64,000 nt of DNA. Origin: Streptomyces flaveus (GTDB lineage Bacteria; Actinomycetota; Actinomycetes; Streptomycetales; Streptomycetaceae). Below are positions 17,947 through 26,524 of the stretch, one piece after another. Below the pieces are notes generated by a model. That model made no database searches, was not told the DNA's origin, and was given only the letters and a program-made list of their open reading frames with translations. The stretch lies in NCBI RefSeq assembly GCF_014647675.1, contig NZ_BMPQ01000003.1:124001-188000 (forward strand), in the 5' to 3' direction. Within the stretch, counting starts at the first letter, position 1; each line of letters begins with the position of its first letter. The translations under genes were made by a program, and so were the position numbers.

Positions 17947-18714
17947 ATGGCCGCCGCGCTGCGCGCCGAACGCGCCGAGATGCTGGACTTCACCAGCAGC
18001 CTCACCGACGACGAGTGGACCGCGCCCAGTGCCGCGGCCGGATGGCGCATCGCCGACGTCGTCGCCCACATCGGTGCGACGGCGCGGAGCTTCTACGTAC
18101 CCGCCGGGCTGCGCACGACCTTCGCCGCCAGCCTGGAACAAGCGAACGAAGACCCCGTCGACCGACGGCGGGACTGGAGCCGTGCCAAGGTGATGGCCGA
18201 GTACCAGCGCGCCGGCCGGCGAGCCACCACGCTCCTCGACGTCGTCAGACGCACACCCGCCGCCCGACTGCGAGTACCGCTGGCCGATCTCGGCCGCCAC
18301 CCCCTGGCCCTGATGATCAGCGGCGCACTCGTCTTCGACCACCACACCCACCTGCGCCACGACATGGCCCCAGCGCTCGGCCGACCCGCACCGCCCACCG
18401 ATGCGGACAGGATGCGCGCGGTCCTGACCTGGATGATCGCCGTACTGAGCAATCAGGTCGCCAAGGCGCCGGTCGCCGGGCTCGACGCCCGCGTCGCACT
18501 GACTCTCACCGGCCCCGGCGGCGGGACCTGGTGGTTCGACGAGGCAGGCGGCCTGGCTCCGTCCGACGGCGCGGTCGCCGCGCACGTCACCGCCCCCGCA
18601 CTGACCTTCCCCGACTGGGGCACGCGGCGGTCTTCCTGGCGCGACCGCGACGTGACGGTCACCGGCGACACCGAGCTCGCCGCCCGCTTCCTCGACGCCG
18701 TCAACGTCATCTGA
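17947..18714 (+). CDS. DinB/mycothiol-dependent maleylpyruvate isomerase family protein, probable 5' frameshift
   Basis: 255 residues from ATG 17947. N-terminal domain of the mycothiol-dependent maleylpyruvate isomerase type: MAAALRAERAEMLDFTSSLT, DDEWTAPSAAAGWRIADVVA with HIG following, and a later FDHHTHLRHDM. Such proteins use mycothiol in isomerisation or transfer; the specific reaction is unknown. Family members usually begin about ten residues earlier with a DLP-type segment. That segment (ADLPN) is encoded here just before the ATG, but a run of seven Cs (17925-17931) puts it out of frame with the coupled GTG at 17910. Removing one C restores a full-length gene overlapping tetR. Confidence 0.78.
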   Translation: MAAALRAERAEMLDFTSSLTDDEWTAPSAAAGWRIADVVAHIGATARSFYVPAGLRTTFAASLEQANEDPVDRRRDWSRAKVMAEYQRAGRRATTLLDVVRRTPAARLRVPLADLGRHPLALMISGALVFDHHTHLRHDMAPALGRPAPPTDADRMRAVLTWMIAVLSNQVAKAPVAGLDARVALTLTGPGGGTWWFDEAGGLAPSDGAVAAHVTAPALTFPDWGTRRSSWRDRDVTVTGDTELAARFLDAVNVI

Positions 18715-18740
18715 CCGGGGCGCGGGAAGCCCGCCTCCCA

Positions 18741-18820
18741 GGGAGAATGCCGGGGCACTCTCCCAAGGTCCGTTCACCACAGAGCAGTTGACCGAGATCG
18801 ACGAAATCCTGGCCCGCTGA
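18741..18820 (+). pseudogene. Remnant resembling an aldo/keto reductase C-terminus
   Basis: The frame ending at TGA 18818-18820 reads RENAGALSQGPFTTEQLTEI then DEILAR. This resembles the last residues of aryl-alcohol-dehydrogenase-type aldo/keto reductases, where an NxxAL...GPLTxEQ...EIDxIL pattern is usual. Nothing upstream in frame resembles the rest of the protein. A remnant is the best explanation, but the match is short. Confidence 0.4.
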
Positions 18821-18860
18821 GTCCGACCCGTCTCGTGACGGGGTCATCGGCGTTCGTTGT

Positions 18861-18946
18861 GCGGCAGCCGTTCCGCGGCCCGGGTCATCCCGCGATCCCA
18901 CGCGGGGTCCCCTCCCACCCCACCCGTATCCCGGAACGGCTGCCGC
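18861..18946. repeat. 15-bp perfect inverted repeat with 56-bp loop
   Basis: GCGGCAGCCGTTCCG at 18861-18875 is exactly complemented by CGGAACGGCTGCCGC at 18932-18946. The long GC-rich interior (with CCGCGGCCCGGG) could fold further. Could be an extended terminator or an end pair of a lost element. Confidence 0.7.
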
Positions 18947-19053
18947 CTCCCCCTTGAGTGTGGCCAAGGAAGTCTTGTGCTCCAGATGTGAAGCTCTGGT
19001 GGAGGTGAGTTGAGCATAATCCCTCCACCGGCAGAAATGCACCGGACGTAAGA

Positions 19054-19083
19054 CTTCCGTTTGTGCAGCTTCCGTTTGTGCAG
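19054..19083. repeat. 15-bp tandem repeat, two copies
   Basis: CTTCCGTTTGTGCAG at 19054-19068 and again at 19069-19083, followed by a fragment (ATTCCG). A/T content is higher than around it. Confidence 0.85.
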
Positions 19084-19105
19084 ATTCCGGCGCGCTCAAT
19101 GTGAC

Positions 19106-19157
19106 TGAGCGCTTCAGTTGGCCATTGAGCGACTCTGGTCGGCCACTTGGGTGCTCA
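19106..19157 (-). repeat. Left pair of GGCCAACTG-N4-GCTCA repeats
   Basis: On the minus strand, GGCCAACTG-AAGC-GCTCA (19123-19106) is followed by a degenerate second copy (19144-19126), and a further inverted partial copy GGCCACTTG-GGT-GCTCA is at 19141-19157. The same unit stands in opposite orientation at 22720-22759, about 3.6 kb away. Confidence 0.7.
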
Positions 19158-19198
19158 GCGTTGTGCTGTGAAGGCGGAGCACGGTGGTCTCTCGCAGG

Positions 19199-19909
19199 TC
19201 AGTTGGAGGTCCCGGCCCGGTCGGAATCCGGGGTAGATGCGGCGAGCCCGGACCGGGCCTTCCGTAGCGACATCATGAGGCCGACCACGACGGCCCAGAT
19301 CCCGATGAGCGAGGCCAGCGGAAACAGCGCGTCGAAGCGGTCGGTGAATGCGATCGTCGCGGACGCCAACGCGAAGGCCAGCCCTCCGACGAGGCCGAGC
19401 GCGAGCGTGATCCGGTTGCCGAAGGTGCGCGTGAGGCCGCCGGCGGCGGCGAGGGCGGCGATGCCCAGGCCCCACAGCGAATCGACGATCGTCTCGTTCC
19501 ACGTCTGCACGTGGTAGAGGAACGTCTTCTCGCCATCGGCGATACCGTCCGCACCGAGGGCGGCGAACAAGTGCACCGTCATCCCGATCGTGGCGATGAC
19601 AGCGATGACGGAGACGACGTCGGTCACCCGGGCCATGCCGGAGCCGAGACCGCCGTGGCGCCGGAAGGCGAGGACCGCGGCCGCGAAGCACGCCATCGCG
19701 GCCAGCAGCAGCGCGTGCGAGGGATACCACATCGAGTCGACCAGCATCTCGTGGAGTTGGGAGACCTTCGATCCCTCACCACTGTCACCGGGGTGGACGG
19801 CGCCGCCCGCGAAGAAGGCAATGCCGCCCAGCATCAGGAGGGGCCCGGCGACCCGTTCGGGACGTCCGGCACGGGACAGTTGGGTTCGGACCCGAGTCGA
19901 CGTGCTCAT
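19199..19909 (-). CDS. Predicted multi-pass membrane protein, unknown function
   Basis: 236 residues from ATG 19909, set by AAGGAG six bases upstream. Six hydrophobic segments are visible, e.g. VAGPLLMLGGIAFFAGGAVH, ALLLAAMACFAAAVLAF, VVSVIAVIATIGMTVHLFAA, SLWGLGIAALAAAGGL, LALGLVGGLAFALASATIAF and LASLIGIWAVVVGLMM. An early GGxxHPGDSGEG motif follows the first helix. I do not recognise a family beyond general membrane proteins. It diverges from the sensor kinase gene and might be a target or accessory of the two-component system. Confidence 0.75.
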   Translation of the reverse strand: MSTSTRVRTQLSRAGRPERVAGPLLMLGGIAFFAGGAVHPGDSGEGSKVSQLHEMLVDSMWYPSHALLLAAMACFAAAVLAFRRHGGLGSGMARVTDVVSVIAVIATIGMTVHLFAALGADGIADGEKTFLYHVQTWNETIVDSLWGLGIAALAAAGGLTRTFGNRITLALGLVGGLAFALASATIAFTDRFDALFPLASLIGIWAVVVGLMMSLRKARSGLAASTPDSDRAGTSN

Positions 19910-20045
19910 GGTGACTCCTTCGGTCGGGACGAGTCGGTGGCCCCACGGTGTCCCTCCCCGGGGTCCTGGGACACGGTGCGCACCCTGCACTTCGACCAGG
20001 GAAAACCCTCATCCGCGAGCGTCGCCGCTGTGCCACCATGGCCGG

Positions 20046-22043
20046 ATGGCAGCAGCCGCGGAGGCGAACGACCAGGCCCCGCCGACGGTCCGCGAAGCCG
20101 GAGCCGCACTTGTGGCGCTGCTGGTCGCGACCCTCGTCGGCTACGGCTGGTACCTCGGCTTCCACCTGGACAACGTGCACAACGGCCTGATCGGCGCCTC
20201 CTTCACCACCGTGGGCCTGTACGTCCTACGCGTGCGGCCGCGGCACCCGGAGGGCTGGCTGTTCGTCGCGACCGGCGTGCTGCACGCGGTGATGTTCTTC
20301 GGCCGCCAGTACGGCCTGTACGACGGCGCCTTGGCCGGGGCCTCCTGGCTCGGCTGGGCCGGGGTGTGGCCGCTGCCGCTGGCGATCGCGCTGGCCGGGT
20401 GGACGCTCATGGCGTTCCCCGACGGGCGGCTCCCGTCACCCTGGTGGCGGTTCGCCGTGGTCGCGATGATGACGGTCGCAGCCGTTCTCGCGGTGGTGTC
20501 GGCGCTGTGGCCGGTGGAGTACGACCGGATGGGGCTGGCTGCTCCCCACCCGCTGGCTGTGCCGGGCGGGGAGGCGGCGGACCGTGTCTGGGAGTACGCC
20601 CAGTACAGCTACCTGCTCTTCCAGGTGCTGTGGACTGTCGCGATCGTGGTGCGGATCCGCCGCGCCCGCGGCGACGAGGTGCGCCAGATGCGCTGGCTCG
20701 CGTTCGCGGTGGTCACGGCGATCGTGTTGCTGGTGGTCGGCTTGCTGGCGTTCGGCAGCCCGGTGCCGGGCCTGCTCGCGCTCCCGCTGATCCCGGTTGC
20801 CGCAGGGTTCGCGATTCTCAAGTTCCGGCTCTACGACATCGACCCGGTCATCAACAAGACCCTCGTCGTCGGGGCCATGCTGCTGCTGATCACGGCCGCG
20901 TACGTGGCGATCGTGGTCGGTGCGGGAGCTGTGGTTCCAGCTGACGAACGAACACTGGCGCTCGTCACAACGGCCGTCGTCGCGGTCGCGTTCGAACCGC
21001 TGCGACGGCGGGCCCAGCGCCTGGCGGATCGTCTCGTGTACGGACATCGTGCGACGCCGTACGAAGCGCTGTCCCGGTTGTCGGCCCACCTGGAGGACCC
21101 GCCACAGGACCTGCTTGATGCCATCGCGGCCACGGCCGCAGGCGCGGTCGGCGCCACCGAGGTGGTCGTGTGGGTGGGCGACGAGCATCATCTGATGCCG
21201 CGGGGCCAGTGGCCGACTGCGACCGTCGAGGTGGGCCCGGCAGCGCTCGCCGCGCTGGACGAGCCCCGCCGGCTGGTCAGGCCGGTCGTCCACCGCGGCA
21301 CCGTGCGCGGCGCGGTCACGGTCCGCAAGCCGGCGGGCGAGTCGCTCAGCGCCACGGAGGGCCGTCTGCTGTCGGACCTGGTCGCCCAGACCGGCCTGGT
21401 CATCGTGCAGCAGCAACAGGCGCGGGAGATCCAGGCGGCAGCCCGCCGGATCGTCACCGCCGAGGACGCAGCACGCCGGCGCATCGAGCGTGACCTCCAC
21501 GACGGTGCCCAGCAGCGACTGGTCACCCTGGGGCTGGAACTCGGCGCCCTGGCCAAACAGGCGGAGGCCGACGGCGCGGCGATGGCGGATCGGGTCAAAC
21601 AGGCGCGGGCGCAACTGCTGGAGGCCACGGCCGAACTGCGTGAGCTGGCCCGTGGTCTGCACCCGATGGTGCTGGCCCAGTCGGGTCTCGAGCCCGCGCT
21701 CGCGGCCCTCGGGGACCGGTCGGCGATCCCGGTGCGACTGCACGTGGCCGGCGCCGGTCGCCTGCCGCGCGACGTCGAGGCGACGGCGTACTACGTGGTG
21801 AGCGAGGCGCTCACCAATGCCGCACGGTATTCGGGCGCAGGTGTAGTCGTCGTCGACGTGGCCCCGGTCGAAGACGGGCTGTGCGTCGAGGTCACCGACG
21901 ACGGCCGCGGCGGCGCACGCCCAGGACCGGGAACGGGGTTGCAGGGGCTGGCGGATCGCCTCGCCGCCCTTGGCGGTGACCTCCAGGTCGACAGCCCCTC
22001 CGGCGGCGGGACGCGGGTCAGGGCGGTGCTGCCGTGCGAGTGA
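20046..22043 (+). CDS. Membrane sensor histidine kinase (HisKA_3/NarL-type partner)
   Basis: 665 residues from ATG 20046. About seven N-terminal membrane spans with intervening family sequence (LRVRPRHPEGWLFVATGVLH; LYDIDPVINKTLVVGAMLLL), a GAF-like region (TEVVVWVGDEHHLMPRGQWP onwards), then the DHp box RRIERDLHDGAQQRLVTLGL with the phospho-His near residue 485, and an HATPase domain with N and G boxes (SEALTNAARYSGAG, VTDDGRGGARPGPGTGLQGL). It autophosphorylates and passes the phosphate to the overlapping regulator. Its GGC-to-TGA end overlaps the regulator start by 10 bases, so the pair is coupled. Signal unknown. Confidence 0.92.
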   Translation: MAAAAEANDQAPPTVREAGAALVALLVATLVGYGWYLGFHLDNVHNGLIGASFTTVGLYVLRVRPRHPEGWLFVATGVLHAVMFFGRQYGLYDGALAGASWLGWAGVWPLPLAIALAGWTLMAFPDGRLPSPWWRFAVVAMMTVAAVLAVVSALWPVEYDRMGLAAPHPLAVPGGEAADRVWEYAQYSYLLFQVLWTVAIVVRIRRARGDEVRQMRWLAFAVVTAIVLLVVGLLAFGSPVPGLLALPLIPVAAGFAILKFRLYDIDPVINKTLVVGAMLLLITAAYVAIVVGAGAVVPADERTLALVTTAVVAVAFEPLRRRAQRLADRLVYGHRATPYEALSRLSAHLEDPPQDLLDAIAATAAGAVGATEVVVWVGDEHHLMPRGQWPTATVEVGPAALAALDEPRRLVRPVVHRGTVRGAVTVRKPAGESLSATEGRLLSDLVAQTGLVIVQQQQAREIQAAARRIVTAEDAARRRIERDLHDGAQQRLVTLGLELGALAKQAEADGAAMADRVKQARAQLLEATAELRELARGLHPMVLAQSGLEPALAALGDRSAIPVRLHVAGAGRLPRDVEATAYYVVSEALTNAARYSGAGVVVVDVAPVEDGLCVEVTDDGRGGARPGPGTGLQGLADRLAALGGDLQVDSPSGGGTRVRAVLPCE

Positions 22044-22681
22044 TCGTCGCCGACGACGCGGTCCTCTTCCGTGAGGGGATGGCTCGCATCCTCGCCGAGG
22101 AGGGCTTCGACGTGGTGGCCCAGGCGCGGAACAGTGCCGAGCTGGTCGGCCTCGTCCGCCGCGACACACCGGACGTGGTGATCACCGACCTGCGGATGCC
22201 GCCGGGCTTCGCGGACGAGGGCATCGAGGCCGCGGCCGAGATCCGCTCGTTCGCGCCGCAGGTCGGCCTGATGCTGTTGTCGCAGTATGTCGAGGTGCAT
22301 CACGTACTGCGGCTCATGGAAGAGTTCGACGGTGCGGTCGGCTACCTGCTCAAGGACCGAGTGTCCGACCTCGGTGCTTTCGCGGTCGACGTACGACGCG
22401 TCGCCGGTGGCGAGGTCGTGATCGACGCCGAACTCGTGTCCAGGCTGGTCGGCCGACGACGGGAACGTGACCCGCTCGCCGAACTCACCCACCGCGAACG
22501 GGAGGTGCTGTCGCTGATGGCCCAGGGGCTGACCAACGCCGCATTGTCCGAGGAACTGGTCCTGAGCCCCAAGACGATCGAGGGCTACGTGCGCAGTGTC
22601 TTCACCAAGCTCGGCCTGGAGCCGGGCGAGCGCGAGCACCGGCGGGTGCAGGCGGTGCTGCGGTTCCTGCGCTGGCAGTGA
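22034..22681 (+). CDS. Two-component response regulator, NarL/FixJ (LuxR-HTH) family
   Basis: 215 residues from GTG 22034. Receiver domain with acidic pair VIVADDAVLFREG, phospho-acceptor Asp in DVVITDLRMPPG, and conserved Lys in GYLLKDRVSDL. C-terminal LuxR HTH: LTHREREVLSLMAQGLTNAA, SPKTIEGYVRSVFTKLGLEP. It should bind DNA when phosphorylated by the kinase encoded just upstream. Targets are unknown; the divergent membrane protein is a local candidate. Confidence 0.94.
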   Translation: MRVIVADDAVLFREGMARILAEEGFDVVAQARNSAELVGLVRRDTPDVVITDLRMPPGFADEGIEAAAEIRSFAPQVGLMLLSQYVEVHHVLRLMEEFDGAVGYLLKDRVSDLGAFAVDVRRVAGGEVVIDAELVSRLVGRRRERDPLAELTHREREVLSLMAQGLTNAALSEELVLSPKTIEGYVRSVFTKLGLEPGEREHRRVQAVLRFLRWQ

Positions 22682-22719
22682 GCCCCTTCCCGCTTGGCCG
22701 GTGACGCACCCGCCATCGC

Positions 22720-22759
22720 GGCCAACTGTGATGCTCAAAGTGGCCAACTGGCGTGCTCA
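22720..22759 (+). repeat. Right pair of GGCCAACTG-N4-GCTCA repeats
   Basis: GGCCAACTG-TGAT-GCTCA (22720-22737) and GGCCAACTG-GCGT-GCTCA (22742-22759) repeat with a 22-bp period. They lie between the response regulator and the convergent SDR gene. With the outer GTCAC they match, inverted, GTGACTGAGC...CAGTTGGCCA at 19101-19124. Confidence 0.8.
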
Positions 22760-22766
22760 GTCACAC

Positions 22767-23537
22767 TCAACCACGACCGATGAACGGCATCGTCGTCGCG
22801 AGCACCGTCGCGAACTGCACGTTCGCCTCCAGCGGCAGCTCCGCCATGTGCCGCACCGTCCGGGCCACGTCCGCGACGTCCATCACGGGTTCCGGAACCA
22901 CCTCGCCGTTCGCCTGCAGGGCCCCCGTCTGCATGCGCTCGGTCATGTCGGTCGCCGCGTTGCCGATGTCGATCTGACCGCAGGCGATCCGGTACGGACG
23001 GCCGTCCAGGGACAGTGACTTGGTGAGACCCGTCAGTGCGTGCTTGGTCGCCGTGTACGCCGCCGAGTGCGGGCGCGGCGTGTGCGCCGAGATCGAACCG
23101 TTGTTGATGATCCGGCCGCCCTGCGGGTCCTGCTCCTTCATCTGCCGGTACGCCGCCTGCGCACACAGGAACGCGCCGTCGAGGTTCGTGCCGACCACGT
23201 GGCGCCAGGCGTCGTAGGGGAGTTCCTCGAACGGGACGCCGCCAGGACCGAACGTACCCGCGTTGTTGAAGAGCAGGTCGAGCCGTCCGAAGCGCTCCCG
23301 TACGGCGGTGAAGAGTCCGGCCACATCGTCGGGCCGTGAGACGTCGGCGCGTACACAGAGGGAGGCGCCCTTCGCTGCCCGGGCATCCGCCAGGGCTGCC
23401 GTCTCCTCCAGGGTCTGTGCGCGGCGGCCCGCGAGGGCCACGGACCAGCCGGTGCGCAGGAGTTCCACGGTCACGGCGCGGCCGATGCCGGAGCCCGCCC
23501 CGGTGACCAGCGCGATCTTCGTTTCCTTGTCGTTCAT
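22767..23537 (-). CDS. Short-chain dehydrogenase/reductase
   Basis: 256 residues from ATG 23537 ([20 protein letters not shown]). NADP-binding [32 protein letters not shown], active-site Ser in [20 protein letters not shown] and [10 protein letters not shown] (YxxxK). Resembles 3-oxoacyl-ACP-reductase-like SDRs with a C-terminal [20 protein letters not shown], common in actinobacteria and annotated generally as SDR oxidoreductase. Substrate unknown. Its stop codon lies only 7 bases beyond the right-hand repeat pair. Confidence 0.9.
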   Translation of the reverse strand: MNDKETKIALVTGAGSGIGRAVTVELLRTGWSVALAGRRAQTLEETAALADARAAKGASLCVRADVSRPDDVAGLFTAVRERFGRLDLLFNNAGTFGPGGVPFEELPYDAWRHVVGTNLDGAFLCAQAAYRQMKEQDPQGGRIINNGSISAHTPRPHSAAYTATKHALTGLTKSLSLDGRPYRIACGQIDIGNAATDMTERMQTGALQANGEVVPEPVMDVADVARTVRHMAELPLEANVQFATVLATTMPFIGRG

Positions 23538-23670
23538 GGGCCCGCAGCGTACGGGAGGGCCCGGCATCCGGAACTCATCCTCCCGACACCCATCTGTTGT
23601 GTACACGACGGGTTGCCGTCGACCCCGGCCACTCCAATGCGTCGTACAACAACCGTCAGGGGAGGGCCAG

Positions 23671-25332
23671 ATGACACCCGCAGCCCGTCAACTACCGCCG
23701 CAGAAAAGCGTTTCACGGCACGCCCCCGAGCTTCGCGCCGCAGCCCGTCACCTCGGCCGGCGCCGCTTTCTCACCGTCACCGGCGCCGCCGCCGCGCTCG
23801 CCTTCGCCACCAACCTGCCGACCGCGGGCGTGGCCGGCGCCGCCGAACTCGACGCGGCGAAGATCACCGACGACCCCTTCACCCTCGGCGTCGGCTCCGG
23901 CGACCCGCAGCCCGGCTCCGTACTGCTGTGGACACGCCTCGCGCCGACCCCGTTCGAGGCCGACTCCGGACTGCCCCGGCAACGCGTCCCCGTGCAGTGG
24001 GAGTTGGCCCACGACGCCAAGTTCCGCCGGATCGCCAGACGCGGCACCACCGCCGCGCACCCCGAGTTCCACCACGCCGTGCATGTCGAGGTGACCGGCC
24101 TCGACCCCGACCGCACCTTCTACTACCGCTTCCGTACGGGCCGTTGGGTCAGCGAGACCGGCCGTACGCGCACCGCGCCCGCGACCGGCGCACGCGTCGC
24201 CGAACTGACGCTGGCCGCCGTCTCCTGCCAGGCGTACCACGACGGCTACTGGACCGCGTACCAGCACCTGGCCGAGGACGACGTCGACATCGTTTTCCAC
24301 CTCGGCGACTACCTCTACGAGTATGCCGTCAACTCCGTCGGCGGCGCCCGCAATTACACGGACCGCACGCTGCCCGACATCTTCAACCGCGAGACGGTCA
24401 CGCTGGAGGACTACCGGCTGCGTTACGCCCTCTACAAGTCCGACCCGGACCTGCGGGCCGCGCATGCCGCGCACCCCTTCGTGGTCACCTGGGACGACCA
24501 CGAGACCGAGAACAACTACGCGGACGACAACCCCGAGAACGACGTACCGCCGGAGGAGTTCCTGCTGCGCCGCGCCGCCGCCTACCGCGCGTACTGGGAG
24601 AACCAGCCGCTGCGCCGTCCGCAGCAGCCGCAGGGTCCCGACATGCGGCTCTACCGGCGGCTGCGCTGGGGCCGGCTCGCGCAGTTCGACATCCTCGACA
24701 CCCGGCAGTACCGCACCAACCAGGCCAACGGCGACGGCTGGAAGACGCCGACACCCGAGTCCGAGGCCGAGTCGCAGACCCTGCCCGGCCTTGAGCAGGA
24801 GCGCTGGCTGACCGACGGCTGGCAGCAGTCGAACGCGCTGTGGAACGTCCTCCCGCAGCAGGTCGTCTTCGCCCGCCGCAACCACGCCACCCCCGGCAAC
24901 ACCACCCGCAGCATGGACTCCTGGGACGGTTACCCGGCCTCCCGCGAGCGTCTCCTCAAGGGTGCCGAGGCGGCCGGTGTGGAGAACCTGATGGTGCTCA
25001 CCGGCGACGTCCATGTGTCGTACGGCTTCGACATCAAGCGCGATTTCGACAACCAGGGCTCCCGCACGATGGGTACGGAGATCGTCACCACGTCGATCTC
25101 CAGCGGGCAGAACGGGGCCGCGCAGCCGCCGAACTGGGCGGGCTACTTGGCCGCCAATCCGCACATGAAGCACTACAACGGGCAGCGGGGGTATGTGACC
25201 GTTGCCCTTGGCCAGGGCGCGGCGAACGTGGACTTCAAGACGGTGTCCGCAGTGACGACGCCGGGGGCGGCGATCACGACCGCCGCGTCTTTTGTTACCG
25301 AGGTGGGGGATCAGGGTCTCAAGCCGGCGTAG
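23671..25332 (+). CDS. phoD: Alkaline phosphatase PhoD, Tat-exported
   Basis: 553 residues from ATG 23671 behind GGGGAGGG. A twin-arginine signal ([20 protein letters not shown]) precedes the N-terminal Fn-like domain ([20 protein letters not shown]) and the metallophosphoesterase domain. Metal ligands are in [40 protein letters not shown] and [13 protein letters not shown]. PhoD enzymes release phosphate from mono- and diesters outside the cell, using Fe and Ca. I looked for PHO-box direct repeats (GTTCACC type) upstream and saw none. Convergent with the oxidoreductase gene, with a hairpin repeat between. Confidence 0.95.
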   Translation: MTPAARQLPPQKSVSRHAPELRAAARHLGRRRFLTVTGAAAALAFATNLPTAGVAGAAELDAAKITDDPFTLGVGSGDPQPGSVLLWTRLAPTPFEADSGLPRQRVPVQWELAHDAKFRRIARRGTTAAHPEFHHAVHVEVTGLDPDRTFYYRFRTGRWVSETGRTRTAPATGARVAELTLAAVSCQAYHDGYWTAYQHLAEDDVDIVFHLGDYLYEYAVNSVGGARNYTDRTLPDIFNRETVTLEDYRLRYALYKSDPDLRAAHAAHPFVVTWDDHETENNYADDNPENDVPPEEFLLRRAAAYRAYWENQPLRRPQQPQGPDMRLYRRLRWGRLAQFDILDTRQYRTNQANGDGWKTPTPESEAESQTLPGLEQERWLTDGWQQSNALWNVLPQQVVFARRNHATPGNTTRSMDSWDGYPASRERLLKGAEAAGVENLMVLTGDVHVSYGFDIKRDFDNQGSRTMGTEIVTTSISSGQNGAAQPPNWAGYLAANPHMKHYNGQRGYVTVALGQGAANVDFKTVSAVTTPGAAITTAASFVTEVGDQGLKPA

Positions 25333-25387
25333 GCGCTCCGCTGGGAGAGGCGGGGAACTGCGGTCGTTCGTTGGCTGCGGGCCGTAT

Positions 25388-25427
25388 GTGGCTGGTCGCG
25401 CAGTTCCCCGCGCCCCTATGGGGCGCC
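25388..25427. repeat. Dispersed convergent-gene hairpin element, copy 1
   Basis: GTGGCTGGTCGCGCAGTTCC... (30 bases) followed by the hairpin GCGCCCC-TAT-GGGGCGC. It lies between convergent phoD and the Gfo/Idh/MocA gene, fitting a two-way terminator. Confidence 0.85.
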
Positions 25428-25430
25428 CCT

Positions 25431-26435
25431 TCAGCTGGTCTCTCCTGGATAGGTCACGCCGATGCGGTTCCGTACCGCGTCGAGCGTTCGCATCACCGCG
25501 AGGGTGCCGTCCAACGGGACGAGCGGCGACTCGGTCTCGCCCGCGCGCAGGCAGCGCATGACCTCGACGGCCTCGTGTTTGAGGCCGGCCCGGGTCGCGT
25601 CGGCCGCGGTGAACTCCTCCGGGTCGCGGCCGTCGCGGTGCAGTACGAAGCGGTCGGCGTGGAAGAAGCCGTACGGGATGTCGATACGGCCCTCGGACCC
25701 GGTGACCGAGGCGGAGGTGGACGTGCCGCCGACGAGAGAGCAGTGCAACGAAGCGAGAGCACCGCTCTCCCAAGAGAGCAGCATTCCCGTCTGGAGATCA
25801 ACGCTCTCGTCGGAGAGCACCGCTCTCGCCATCACCTCCGAGGGCTCCCCGAGCAACAACTGCGCGAACGACACCGGATACACGCCCAGATCGAGCAGCG
25901 CGCCACCACCCTGCGCCGGGTCACGCAGCCGGTGAGTGGGCGGGAAGGGGCCGGAAAGCCCGAAGTCGGCCTGCACCGTGCGGACTTCACCGATGGCACC
26001 GTCGTCGACGAGTTCCTTGAGGCGCCGGATCAGCGGATTGCAGTACATCCACATGGCCTCCATCAGGAAGCTGCCGCGCTCCTTCGCGAGGGCGACCAGC
26101 TCCTCGGCCTCACGCGTGTTGAGCGTGAACGCCTTCTCGCACAGCACGTTGCGCCCCGCCTCCAGGCACAGCCCGGCCGCGGCCCGGTGCGCGGAGTGCG
26201 GCGTGGCGACGTACACCACATCCACGTCCTCGTCCGCCGCGAGGGCGCCCCAGTCGCCGTACGCCCTGGGGATCCCGAACCGGTCCGCGAACGCCTTCGC
26301 CGACTCCTCGGTCCGCGAGGCCACCGCCACGACCTCCGCGTCCGGCAGATCCACCAGATCCGCCGTGAACGCCGCCGCGATCCCTCCGGTCGCCAGCACA
26401 CCCCAACGCACCCGTTCTGCCGCCACTTCCGCCAT
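25431..26435 (-). CDS. Gfo/Idh/MocA family oxidoreductase
   Basis: 334 residues from ATG 26435 (MAEVAAERVRWGVLATGGIA). N-terminal Rossmann fold, AVASRTEESAKAFADRFGIP, DVDVVYVATPHSAHRAAAGL, and the conserved GRNVLCEKAFTLNTREAEEL with the EK motif; C-terminal domain begins PPTHRLRDPAQGGGALLDLG. Related to trans-1,2-dihydrobenzene-1,2-diol dehydrogenases and sugar oxidoreductases; substrate unknown. Codons 205-237 or so contain a 19-bp periodic nucleotide motif with unusual A/T-ending codons (AGA, GTT, GAT, GGA, TCT, GCT, TTG), in contrast to the rest of the gene. Confidence 0.9.
   Translation of the reverse strand: MAEVAAERVRWGVLATGGIAAAFTADLVDLPDAEVVAVASRTEESAKAFADRFGIPRAYGDWGALAADEDVDVVYVATPHSAHRAAAGLCLEAGRNVLCEKAFTLNTREAEELVALAKERGSFLMEAMWMYCNPLIRRLKELVDDGAIGEVRTVQADFGLSGPFPPTHRLRDPAQGGGALLDLGVYPVSFAQLLLGEPSEVMARAVLSDESVDLQTGMLLSWESGALASLHCSLVGGTSTSASVTGSEGRIDIPYGFFHADRFVLHRDGRDPEEFTAADATRAGLKHEAVEVMRCLRAGETESPLVPLDGTLAVMRTLDAVRNRIGVTYPGETS
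25736..25831 (-). repeat. 19-bp periodic motif array inside a coding sequence
   Basis: Five copies of a unit related to AGAGCGGTGCTCTC. On the plus strand GAGAGC-type cores start at 25736, 25755, 25774, 25794 (degenerate) and 25813: periods 19, 19, 20, 19. Two copies are full palindromes GAGAGC-ACC-GCTCTC. Same family as 29195-29308 and 31031-31076. Confidence 0.8.
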
Positions 26436-26524
26436 CCCCGAACCCTCGCTCCATGAATCTGTGATTCGCCAGCTTGTCCGAGCTGAGAGCATAGGTGGAA
26501 GGTTCAACCGACAGGGAGGGGCGC

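Larger units (their letters stand above)
18715..19198. other. Intergenic region of 484 bp with gene remnant and several repeats
   Basis: No intact gene is evident. From left to right it holds a short reading-frame remnant resembling an aldo/keto reductase C-terminus (to 18820), a long-range inverted repeat (18861-18946), a 15-bp tandem repeat (19054-19083) and two copies of the GGCCAACTG-type repeat (19106-19157) that also occurs at 22720-22759. The mixture suggests a site of past insertion or rearrangement. Confidence 0.6.

Noticed and set aside
23538..23670. PHO box before phoD
   Set aside because: No pair of GTTCACC-like 11-bp direct repeats could be found in the gap.
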